Of a DNA stretch of 64,000 nt, positions 27,574 through 34,744 are shown one piece after another. Under the pieces are notes generated by a model, which was not told the DNA's origin, searched no databases, and was given only the letters and a program-made list of their open reading frames with translations. Position 1 is the stretch's first letter; each line of letters starts with the position of its first letter. The translations under genes were made by a program, and so were the position numbers. Source of the DNA: Proteobacteria bacterium UBA7415 (GTDB taxonomy: Bacteria; Pseudomonadota; Gammaproteobacteria; Arenicellales; Arenicellaceae); contig DKML01000016.1 of NCBI GenBank assembly GCA_002470515.1, forward strand, positions 132,115 through 196,114, written 5' to 3'.

Positions 27574-28953
27574 CTATTGCGCCGCTAAGTCTGACGACTT
27601 ATCGCTCTTGTTTACAGCCGCCGCAGCCGCTTCCCATGGGCGTTCCATGCCGTAAAGACCATAGGCGCCAAAGCGCATTTGATGCGCACTACCGAGCTTC
27701 TCAGCTTTAAAATCAATCTCAAACTCTAAGTTCAGTTCTTCGCCATTCCAAGTGTACGACTTAAAGAACTGTTCATCGGCTTCTCCCTTCTTATCCCAAT
27801 TGTCCAACAAAGAAGACGTAAAGTACGCGCGCTTGCCATCCCAGCTTTGCGAAATCATATTGAGCTGCGACCCAATCACTTTTTCGTAGGTCTGTTTAGG
27901 TGCAAATGGATCAGACACATCAAAGTACCGCGCCTTGCCATCCATAAACGTTTGTACCCACAGACCGTTGTCATCAGCTGTGATCGAAATATCAACCGGT
28001 AGCGGAATCTTTGATGGATCGCCAATATCGCCTACGGCCTGCGCTTGCCACTCACCTTCTTCATCCTCGTACATCAACCAAATTTGTGACGTGAGTGCGG
28101 TCGTTGTGAAACAGTAATTGTTTTCAGGTTTCCAAGCACAGCGAATTTCCAAAGGTGCACCTGGCATATCAAAAACTTTCTTAGGTTTGCGCGTGTGCAA
28201 ATCCCAAACAACCGCCGTGTTACCAAAGCGTTTCATGGCCTCTGGGTCTTGTAGCATCGTGCCAAAATCCATCATGTAGTTGTTCCAACCCGTAAACGAG
28301 CTAGTAAACATGGCGTTTCGACGCGGCATTGCACGAAGGTCATACCCGTATCCATCTGCAAACTGACCAGACTTAATCGCGCCCTGGAGATTGTCGTCAG
28401 TAGGCATCCAGTGGGTTGCAATGTAGTCACCGGTATTGGTGTACTCAACCAACGCTGTACGACCGCCATGATCTGCATTATTAGATAGGCCGGTAATCAT
28501 GATTCGGCCCGCCAAAGCATAGAACGTGTGAGGTCCAACCACTCCGCCGCTTTTAGCCACAAAGTCATCTATGGTTTTAAACAATGTAGGCTTTGCCGGA
28601 TCGCTATGGACGTCAAATATAAATATCTTGTTGCTGTCCAAACCACCGGCCCACAAATAGTGCCGGTCATCTGTTAAGCCTGAATGATGCGCTTCATTAC
28701 GACCGCCTACCGAGAGTGTCTCAATAACTGTGCCGTAGTCTGGGGCAGATGGGTTAACACTAATCGTAACCAGCTTGTCTTGTTCGTCACCAAGGCCCTC
28801 TTCGCCTAAAGTCCAGACGTACACAAAGTCTTCTTGACCTACGATTTTCGCCATATAAGGCGACATGCAAGTTTCGTCAGCTTGAGTCGCACTCACGCCG
28901 AGAGCTAGTGCCAGGACACTAGCGTATGCCATTGATTTTAAATTGAATTTCAT
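27574..28953 (-). CDS. mtoX: methanethiol oxidase (selenium-binding protein SBP56 family)
   Basis: About 459 aa from the ATG at 28953, which has GGAGG 7 bases upstream; a longer open frame to 29136 has no such support. The signal peptide MKFNLKSMAYASVLALALGV sends it to the periplasm. SBP56 motifs include ETLSVGGRNEAHHSGLTDD, HYLWAGGLDSNKIFIFDV and GSAHQMRFGAYGLYGMERPW. Bacterial SBP56 was shown to be a Cu-dependent methanethiol oxidase giving formaldehyde, H2S and H2O2. SCO-like and MauG-like genes follow, and SQR and persulfide-dioxygenase-like genes precede it, matching removal of sulfide. Confidence 0.92.
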   Translation of the reverse strand: MKFNLKSMAYASVLALALGVSATQADETCMSPYMAKIVGQEDFVYVWTLGEEGLGDEQDKLVTISVNPSAPDYGTVIETLSVGGRNEAHHSGLTDDRHYLWAGGLDSNKIFIFDVHSDPAKPTLFKTIDDFVAKSGGVVGPHTFYALAGRIMITGLSNNADHGGRTALVEYTNTGDYIATHWMPTDDNLQGAIKSGQFADGYGYDLRAMPRRNAMFTSSFTGWNNYMMDFGTMLQDPEAMKRFGNTAVVWDLHTRKPKKVFDMPGAPLEIRCAWKPENNYCFTTTALTSQIWLMYEDEEGEWQAQAVGDIGDPSKIPLPVDISITADDNGLWVQTFMDGKARYFDVSDPFAPKQTYEKVIGSQLNMISQSWDGKRAYFTSSLLDNWDKKGEADEQFFKSYTWNGEELNLEFEIDFKAEKLGSAHQMRFGAYGLYGMERPWEAAAAAVNKSDKSSDLAAQ

Positions 28954-29074
28954 TTCGTTCCTCCGTTGATCTTTAAAAATATGGATCTGCCTTTTGGTAT
29001 TTCTGACCACCTGTGAATCTGTATAAACGTAATTGGGCGTTTTTGAGTGTCTAAGTGAATTAAACAAACGCCTC

Positions 29075-30310
29075 TTAGAGAGACTTAGGACCCGCGAATA
29101 TTTCACGACCTTTGAGCATAGCGTGCCAATAAACACTCGGTAATATAGCGGTCTTGAGAAACCATGCTTGAGATGAAGGCCTTGTGCCGTCGTTCAGCCA
29201 ATTGGCGAATGTGGGCAATAACTTGCCTCCGTAACCAAATTCTGCCAAAACGATCTTACCATTCTCGACAGTAAGAGGACAAGACCCGTAACCGTCGTAC
29301 TGCACCGATGGTGCGTGACCTTGCAAGGCGTTCACTATGTTTTGTGCAACAACTGGCGCTTGTTTTCGAGCCGCCGCCATTGTCTTAGCATTGGTTGTGT
29401 TAATGATGTCACCAGCCCCCCAAACATTTTGGTATTTTGTATGCATGAGAGTCGCGGGGTCTACATCTAGCCAGCCACTAGCGTCTGCAAGCGCACTGTC
29501 TTTTATAAAATCGGGGGCGCGCTGAGGCGGGCACACATGCAAGAAATCAAAATCGGTCTCAACAGTTTCTACGCCATCTTCCTTAGTATGTACAAACCAA
29601 GCCTTTTTTGCGGCTCCGTCAACTTTAACAAGCTTGTGTAAAAAATTAAGGCTAGCCTGATACTTCTCCATGTACTCCATGAGCGCAGGAACGTAATCAG
29701 CCACCCCAAAAAGCACACCAACGGCGTTGTAGAACTGAATATCGATATCCGCCAAGCGATTTTCTGACAACCAATGAGACGCCGACAGATACAAGGCTTT
29801 TTGTGGTGCACCCGCACATTTAATCGGCATAGGAGGCTGGGTGAATACGGCGCGACCTTGCTTCATGTCCTGCACCAGCTCCCATGTATAGGGAGCCAGG
29901 TCGTAGCGATAATTTGAGGTTACGCCATTATTGCCAAGCGCGCTTTCAAGCCCTTCGACACCAGCCCAATCTAAAACAAGGCCCGGCGCGACTATCAGCT
30001 GACGGTATTCAATCTCTGCGCCATCGTGCAATACCACACAATTGTCGTCCGGCTTAAAGCTTGCTACTGACGCTTTGAGCCAAACAGCCGAATTGGGTAT
30101 TAATGTTTGAGTCAGGCGATGGGTTGATTCTACGTTAAAAATACCTCCACCCACCATGGTCCAACCTGGTTGGTAGTAGTGATCATCAGAAGGGTCTATC
30201 AAAGCAATTTTAACAGCGCCATCTCGCTTAAGAATACTACTCGCCGCGGCGATACCCGCAGAGCCAGCCCCTACTATAACTACATCGAACTGCTGATTGC
30301 TTGTGCTCAT
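29075..30310 (-). CDS. sqr: sulfide:quinone oxidoreductase-like flavoprotein
   Basis: 411 aa. The FAD-binding DVVIVGAGSAGIAAASSIL, HYYQPGWTMVGGGI and NVWGAGDIINTTNAKTMAAA match the SQR family, closest in flavour to the mitochondrial-type (SQOR-like) group. Candidate redox cysteines lie at about 165 (PIKCAGAPQ), 260 (HVCPPQ) and 344 (YGSCPLT). It oxidises sulfide to sulfane sulfur and reduces quinone at the membrane. It sits between the persulfide-dioxygenase-like gene and mtoX on the same strand, consistent with consuming the H2S made by MtoX. Confidence 0.9.
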   Translation of the reverse strand: MSTSNQQFDVVIVGAGSAGIAAASSILKRDGAVKIALIDPSDDHYYQPGWTMVGGGIFNVESTHRLTQTLIPNSAVWLKASVASFKPDDNCVVLHDGAEIEYRQLIVAPGLVLDWAGVEGLESALGNNGVTSNYRYDLAPYTWELVQDMKQGRAVFTQPPMPIKCAGAPQKALYLSASHWLSENRLADIDIQFYNAVGVLFGVADYVPALMEYMEKYQASLNFLHKLVKVDGAAKKAWFVHTKEDGVETVETDFDFLHVCPPQRAPDFIKDSALADASGWLDVDPATLMHTKYQNVWGAGDIINTTNAKTMAAARKQAPVVAQNIVNALQGHAPSVQYDGYGSCPLTVENGKIVLAEFGYGGKLLPTFANWLNDGTRPSSQAWFLKTAILPSVYWHAMLKGREIFAGPKSL

Positions 30311-30442
30311 ATGTTTCCTTTAATTATTCAAATTGACTGTTCTCAATCGCTTTTCTCAGGACGCTTCAAATTTTCTATTATTTAATCCAATCGCGTTTTA
30401 ACCGCTCCTGATAGAATCTCTTACATTAACCTTAACGGCTGA

Positions 30443-31351
30443 TCAAGAATCCTCGGTAATTAAGGCGGGCTTAAGTCCATTGATCGGGATCTTCAAGTAC
30501 ACCGTACCATTATCTTGAGAAACAGGGAAATGCCCCGCCCGCATATTGACTTGCAAGGCCGGTAGAATTAGTCGCGGCATTCCTAGGGTTTTATCTCGGG
30601 CCAGACGCATCTGCACATAGTCTTGTTGACTTATGCCATGTCCTACATGAACATTATTAGCGCGCTGATCTGCAACGGTGGTTCGACACTCTAACTCGCG
30701 ACCATTGGGCTGATAATCGTGGCACATATACAGCGCTGTATCGTCTGAAAGCTCTAAAACACGCTGTATCGACTGATACAGCTGCTGTGCGCAACCTCCA
30801 GGAAAGTCCGCCCGAGCAGTTCCCCCATCAGGCATAAACAGAGTATCTCCAACGAACGCTGAATTGCCCAAAACATGGGTCATGCATGCAGGAGTGTGCC
30901 CAGGCGTGTAAAGTGCAATACACGGTAACTCACCTAAGTAGTAGTGTTCATCGTCTTTGAGCAGCTTATCAAATTGACTTCCGTCTCGCTGAAACCGCGT
31001 TCCCTCATTAAACACGCGACCAAATTCTTCTTGCACCTGCGCTATATGCTGGCTGATCATAATCTGACCACCAAGCTTTTCCTGAATATAGGGTGCGGCC
31101 GATAAGTGGTCTGCATGAACGTGAGTTTCGATTAACCACTGTAGGTCTAATCCACGTCGCTTAATAATATCAATGATCCCATCTGCACTTTCGTACCCGA
31201 TCGATCCCGACGGATAGTCAAAGTCGAGCACTGAATCAATCACAGCACAGCTAAGGCTGTTTGGATCTTGGACTAAATAGGAGAAAGTATTGCTGTCAGA
31301 GTCAAAAAATGGCTCGATATGCGGCTGAATTTCACAATCCCAATCAATCAT
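30443..31351 (-). CDS. MBL-fold persulfide dioxygenase-like hydrolase (ETHE1/Blh type)
   Basis: 302 aa. The metal-binding motif ETHVHADHLSAAPYIQ (HxHxDH), TPGHTPACMTHVLG, GDTLFMPDGGTARADFPGG and YMCHDYQPNGRE are those of ETHE1/Blh proteins. The expected reaction is glutathione persulfide + O2 to sulfite + GSH. The gene order with sqr and mtoX supports a sulfide-detoxification role. Family glyoxalase II proteins share the motif, but the GTARADF segment favours the persulfide-dioxygenase group. It begins the minus-strand sulfur run. Confidence 0.87.
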   Translation of the reverse strand: MIDWDCEIQPHIEPFFDSDSNTFSYLVQDPNSLSCAVIDSVLDFDYPSGSIGYESADGIIDIIKRRGLDLQWLIETHVHADHLSAAPYIQEKLGGQIMISQHIAQVQEEFGRVFNEGTRFQRDGSQFDKLLKDDEHYYLGELPCIALYTPGHTPACMTHVLGNSAFVGDTLFMPDGGTARADFPGGCAQQLYQSIQRVLELSDDTALYMCHDYQPNGRELECRTTVADQRANNVHVGHGISQQDYVQMRLARDKTLGMPRLILPALQVNMRAGHFPVSQDNGTVYLKIPINGLKPALITEDS

Positions 31352-31582
31352 GTGCTCACTCTCATTGGACTCTGGCTTTTCTGATTATTGTGTTCCAAAT
31401 ACAGACGCATATTCAAAAAATTGTCGCCGAGCACTCTCAGCACACAATCAATCAAAGCCATCTATCTTGGTTAGTCCAATCAAAATACCGAAAATAGGCC
31501 GGCATGTAAACGTGGTATCTCTATGTGCGTTCTTTATGAGCCTGTAAATTAACTAATAATTTATACACAGTGAGCACTAAAA

Positions 31583-31610
31583 GGCCGAATCGAGTCCTTC
31601 CGATTCGGCC
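31583..31610 (-). terminator. hairpin terminator after the small exported protein
   Basis: GGCCGAATCG and CGATTCGGCC arms with an 8-nt loop. The minus-strand side ends in TTTTAG. It separates the small exported-protein gene from the persulfide-dioxygenase-like gene start. Confidence 0.65.
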
Positions 31611-31693
31611 CTAAATGCCAGTCAAACACTCCGGCTAAATGCCCATGCGATACCTGATGCAAAACCCGATATTACAGCCCGTAACAAGTAGGT

Positions 31694-31963
31694 CTAGGTT
31701 GCATCGCTCACAGAAGAACTTGCATTGATCTGTGTAAAGTCATCGCTTGAGCTTGCCTTGATTTGATCGTGCACTAGAGCTTGCACTTGGTCGATCGACT
31801 GACGTGCCTTGGCAAGACTATAAATCTCGAAGTTGGCTACAGCCGGTTGAGATTTCACTCTAATAACGTCGGGATGCGGCGCATAGAATTTAATTTTTGC
31901 CTGAGCAACATTTGCTGCAAAAATTGAAGTGCACAATAAAGCCAGTATTGTTAATGTTTTCAT
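31694..31963 (-). CDS. small exported protein, unknown function
   Basis: 89 aa. MKTLTILALLCTSIFAANVA is a clear signal peptide (cleavage after AQA), giving a mature protein of about 67 residues rich in Ser, Ala and Asp at the C-terminus. AGGA lies 9 bases upstream of the ATG, and a terminator follows about 85 bp downstream, so the gene is very likely real. It shows no cysteine in the mature part. No family recognised. It lies inside the sulfur block but has its own transcription signals. Confidence 0.65.
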   Translation of the reverse strand: MKTLTILALLCTSIFAANVAQAKIKFYAPHPDVIRVKSQPAVANFEIYSLAKARQSIDQVQALVHDQIKASSSDDFTQINASSSVSDAT

Positions 31964-32055
31964 GTCTAAGTGTCCTAGTGTAATTCGTTAAGGGCTTTGT
32001 GTAGCGCCTATATAGATTTAGACGTGGCTTACTCTTGTTTGGATTCAAAATAGTT

Positions 32056-32075
32056 TGTCTAATTAATATTAGACA
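32056..32075. promoter_or_regulatory. palindrome TGTCTAAT-N4-ATTAGACA
   Basis: Perfect 8-bp arms around TAAT in the 334-bp divergent gap between the small exported-protein gene and the SDR gene. The symmetry and position fit a repressor or activator operator; no particular regulator is encoded nearby. The rest of this gap holds no recognisable gene. Confidence 0.45.
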
Positions 32076-32297
32076 TTAAATCAAACACTTAGCTCCCTTT
32101 ATATTATTGCCGACCTTATTCAGAACGGCTTTGGGCTTTGATACCTGCCGCGTTTTAATGTGTGACGCTCACAATTGAAAGTCGGACACTGATTATTTGA
32201 CTAAGACATCAAACCCCATGTTTAGTTCTTAAGTCGCTAGAATTCCGATAAACTAAGTCAATAGATTGGTCCTTCTAAATCACCCTACAGAGCCGTC

Positions 32298-33065
32298 ATG
32301 CCACAACACAAATCTCCAGACGCCCATTCCAGCCAATTAAATAAGGCTGCTCTCATTGTCGGTGCAGGCGATGACACCGGTGCTGCGATCGCTGAGGCAT
32401 TTGCAGCAGAGGGCTATACGGCTTGCATCGTAAGGCGCGAGCGACATGCCGACAAACTAGAATTACTCGCTGCATCAATCAGAGCAAAAGGACACAAGGC
32501 GATTGCTTACCCTGGCGATGCCCGCGACGAACAAGCCATCATCGCGTTGGTTGAATCAATTGAACGCGATGTAGGTCCAATCGAAGTCACCGTTTTCAAT
32601 ATCGGGGCTAACGTAATGTTTTCGGTTATAGACACTAGTGCACGCGTCTTTAGTAAAGTGTGGGAGATGGCTTGCTTTGCGGGTTTTTTAACCGGCAGAG
32701 AGGTTGCTAAACGGATGCTCCAAAGAAAACGCGGTACCATTATTTTTACTGGCGCTACAGCAAGCGTACGCGGCGCCGGGGGATTCTCAGCATTTGCTAG
32801 CGCTAAGCATGGGTTGCGCGCATTGGCCGAATCTATGGCCAGGGAGCTTGGACCCAACAACATTCATGTCGCTCATACGATCATTGACGGCATGATCGAT
32901 TCTAACTTTATTCGCGAGAATTTTGATAAAGCTGACGAAATGCGCGAACAGGACGCCATTTTGAACCCTGAACACATTGCAGCCAACTATGTGATGTTGC
33001 ACAAACAACCTAGAACCGCATGGACTTTTGAACTTGATTTAAGACCATGGAAAGAAAAATGGTAA
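32298..33065 (+). CDS. short-chain dehydrogenase/reductase
   Basis: 255 aa classical SDR. The cofactor motif ALIVGAGDDTGAAIAEAFAA is a variant (GAGDDTG instead of TGxxxGxG). NIGAN replaces the usual NNAG. The catalytic tetrad Ser is in FTGATASVRGAGG, but the next motif reads FSAFASAKHGLRAL, where the usual Tyr of YxxxK is replaced by Phe or Ala, so activity on standard substrates is doubtful. Some SDRs annotated as oxidoreductases of this group share such a degenerate site. It is followed 30 bp later by the HCCA-isomerase-like gene, forming a pair. Confidence 0.8.
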   Translation: MPQHKSPDAHSSQLNKAALIVGAGDDTGAAIAEAFAAEGYTACIVRRERHADKLELLAASIRAKGHKAIAYPGDARDEQAIIALVESIERDVGPIEVTVFNIGANVMFSVIDTSARVFSKVWEMACFAGFLTGREVAKRMLQRKRGTIIFTGATASVRGAGGFSAFASAKHGLRALAESMARELGPNNIHVAHTIIDGMIDSNFIRENFDKADEMREQDAILNPEHIAANYVMLHKQPRTAWTFELDLRPWKEKW

Positions 33066-33095
33066 TCAACCACCAATTTTGACGAAAACCAGATA

Positions 33096-33701
33096 ATGAC
33101 TGACACTAAGACGATTGAATTTGTATTCGATTTCGCTAGCCCCAATGCTTACTTTGTACACAAGGCTTTACCGACCTACCTGGCTGACCATGATGTGGAG
33201 GTTCGTTATGTCCCTGCACTTTTGGGCGGGATATTTAAACTAACAGGCAATAGCGCACCTATGGTTGCCTTTGCTGATATTAAGGGCAAAATGGAATACG
33301 AGCACTTGGAAATAAGCCGGTTTATAAAGAAGCACCGTCTTTCCAACTTTCGAATGAACACGCATTTTCCCGTTAACACTATTACCATGATGCGCGGCGC
33401 CACCTTTGCACAAGATAAGGGTTGGTATATGGACTATGTATCAGTATGCTTTGAAGCCATGTGGGAAGGCAGCCTCCTTATGAGCGACCCTGAAGTGATG
33501 ACTAAAGCACTAGAGGCACGTAACCTAGATGCTGGCGCAATCCTAGCAGCCTGCCAAGAGCAGACGATTAAGGACCGGCTCATGCAAACCACTCATGCCG
33601 TTGTGCAACGCGGAGTCTTCGGTATTCCAACCGTGTTTATTGGCGAAGAAATGTTTTTTGGCAAAGAGCGGTTGGCTCAAATCGCTGAGGCTCTTGCGTA
33701 A
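33096..33701 (+). CDS. 2-hydroxychromene-2-carboxylate isomerase-like (DsbA/kappa-GST fold) protein
   Basis: 201 aa thioredoxin-fold protein without a CxxC. The N-terminal FVFDFASPNAYFVHKALP carries the Ser that binds glutathione in HCCA isomerases and kappa GSTs. RGVFGIPTVFIGEEMFFGKE is the conserved C-terminal cis-Pro/substrate region. The substrate is unknown; glutathione use would suit a region where persulfides are made. The last codons and stop lie in the first copy of a 21-bp tandem repeat. Confidence 0.85.
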   Translation: MTDTKTIEFVFDFASPNAYFVHKALPTYLADHDVEVRYVPALLGGIFKLTGNSAPMVAFADIKGKMEYEHLEISRFIKKHRLSNFRMNTHFPVNTITMMRGATFAQDKGWYMDYVSVCFEAMWEGSLLMSDPEVMTKALEARNLDAGAILAACQEQTIKDRLMQTTHAVVQRGVFGIPTVFIGEEMFFGKERLAQIAEALA

Positions 33702-33741
33702 CTAGCTGAGGCTCTTGCGTAACTAGCTGAGGCTCTTTTTT
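33684..33741. repeat. 21-bp tandem repeat overlapping the stop of the HCCA-isomerase-like gene
   Basis: GCTGAGGCTCTTGCGTAACT plus A at 33684-33704 and 33705-33725 are identical; a third partial copy (GCTGAGGCTCTT) starts at 33726. The in-frame TAA at 33699-33701 falls in copy one, so duplication would not lengthen the protein. Confidence 0.9.
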
Positions 33742-33770
33742 AATTCGAACCTGATTGACGGAACATAATT

Positions 33771-34187
33771 ATGACTTTACCCATCTGGCCGATTATCGGC
33801 GGCATACTAATTGGCAGCTCAGCCGTGTTGCTTATGTGGCTGATCGGACGAACGGCGGGCATTAGCTCAATCGTATGGAACGCTATCTCAACTCCCAACT
33901 CAGACAGAATCTGGCAAGTATTGTTTGTCTTTGGATTGGCTATTGGAGCCTTTCTCTTTCATGAGCTGAGTGGCCGCCCGTTCCCCCAAATAAACAATGA
34001 CCCTAAGCTGGCTATCGCGGCGGGTCTACTGGTTGGCTTCGGAGTACGGCTCGGCAGTGGTTGCACGAGTGGTCATGGAGTCTGTGGCATTGGCCGACTC
34101 GCACCTCGTTCCTTGGTTGCAACGAGCGTATTCATGGTGGTTGCAATACTGACCGTCAAAATAGTTAGAAACACAATGGGGGCGTAA
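33771..34187 (+). CDS. YeeE/YedE-family sulfur-compound transporter half (PmpA-like)
   Basis: 138 aa, four membrane segments. The signature GVRLGSGCTSGHGVCGIGRL has the conserved Cys of the YeeE/YedE family, proteins that move thiosulfate or sulfane sulfur. This is the two-subunit type rather than the fused long YeeE. Its stop codon is directly followed by the ATG of the second half (TAAATG). Position beside SQR and persulfide-dioxygenase genes fits sulfur-compound exchange; PmpAB-type pairs are often found beside such genes. Confidence 0.9.
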   Translation: MTLPIWPIIGGILIGSSAVLLMWLIGRTAGISSIVWNAISTPNSDRIWQVLFVFGLAIGAFLFHELSGRPFPQINNDPKLAIAAGLLVGFGVRLGSGCTSGHGVCGIGRLAPRSLVATSVFMVVAILTVKIVRNTMGA

Positions 34188-34604
34188 ATGAAAGCACTTA
34201 CAGGACTATGCGCTGGCATCCTTTTTGGAATTGGCTTGGCCGCGTCAGGAATGACCGATACGGCTAAAGTGATCGGCTTTTTAGATATTACAGGCCACTG
34301 GGATCCAGACCTTATATGGGTAATGGGAAGCGCTGTATTGGTAACTCTTGTAGGTTACCGAATTGTTTTCAAACGCAGTAAACCAGTGTTTGCTGAGTCG
34401 TTTTCAATACCTAGCAAAATCACAATTGATACTCGTTTAATACTAGGTGCTGGACTTTTTGGTCTTGGCTGGGGTCTCTACGGATATTGCCCAGGGCCAG
34501 CGATAGCAGCCCTAGTTTATCAGTCGCCGACCACCCTTTTATTTGTCTTAACCATGCTTTTTGGAATGTGGTTAAGTGGCTGGGTATCAGGCCAGTTTAA
34601 ATGA
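34188..34604 (+). CDS. YeeE/YedE-family sulfur-compound transporter half (PmpB-like)
   Basis: 138 aa, four membrane segments, partner of the preceding gene. It begins MKALTGLCAGILFGIGLAAS with the SGMTDTAKVIGFLDI motif. Its conserved Cys is in GLYGYCPGPAIAAL. Together the two halves reproduce the pseudo-symmetric fold of a full-length YeeE channel. A strong inverted repeat follows immediately as terminator. Confidence 0.9.
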   Translation: MKALTGLCAGILFGIGLAASGMTDTAKVIGFLDITGHWDPDLIWVMGSAVLVTLVGYRIVFKRSKPVFAESFSIPSKITIDTRLILGAGLFGLGWGLYGYCPGPAIAALVYQSPTTLLFVLTMLFGMWLSGWVSGQFK

Positions 34605-34607
34605 TAT

Positions 34608-34654
34608 TGTGCTTTTAAAGCCCTAGCGGTATGCGCTAAGGCTTTAAAAGCACA
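34608..34654. terminator. bidirectional terminator hairpin, member of a repeated family
   Basis: Long inverted repeat with the core AAAGCCCTAGCG and CGCTAAGGCTTT, extended outward by TGTGCTTTT and AAAAGCACA. It separates the convergent transporter and acyltransferase genes. The same core recurs at 36895 and 37101. Confidence 0.75.
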
Positions 34655-34744
34655 GACCTTATTTTATTTAGACGCCTTAATAGGATTGTCCTTTCTTGCT
34701 TGCGAATTATTTGGTTCACACCCTTAGACCAACCGTTCAATCTA

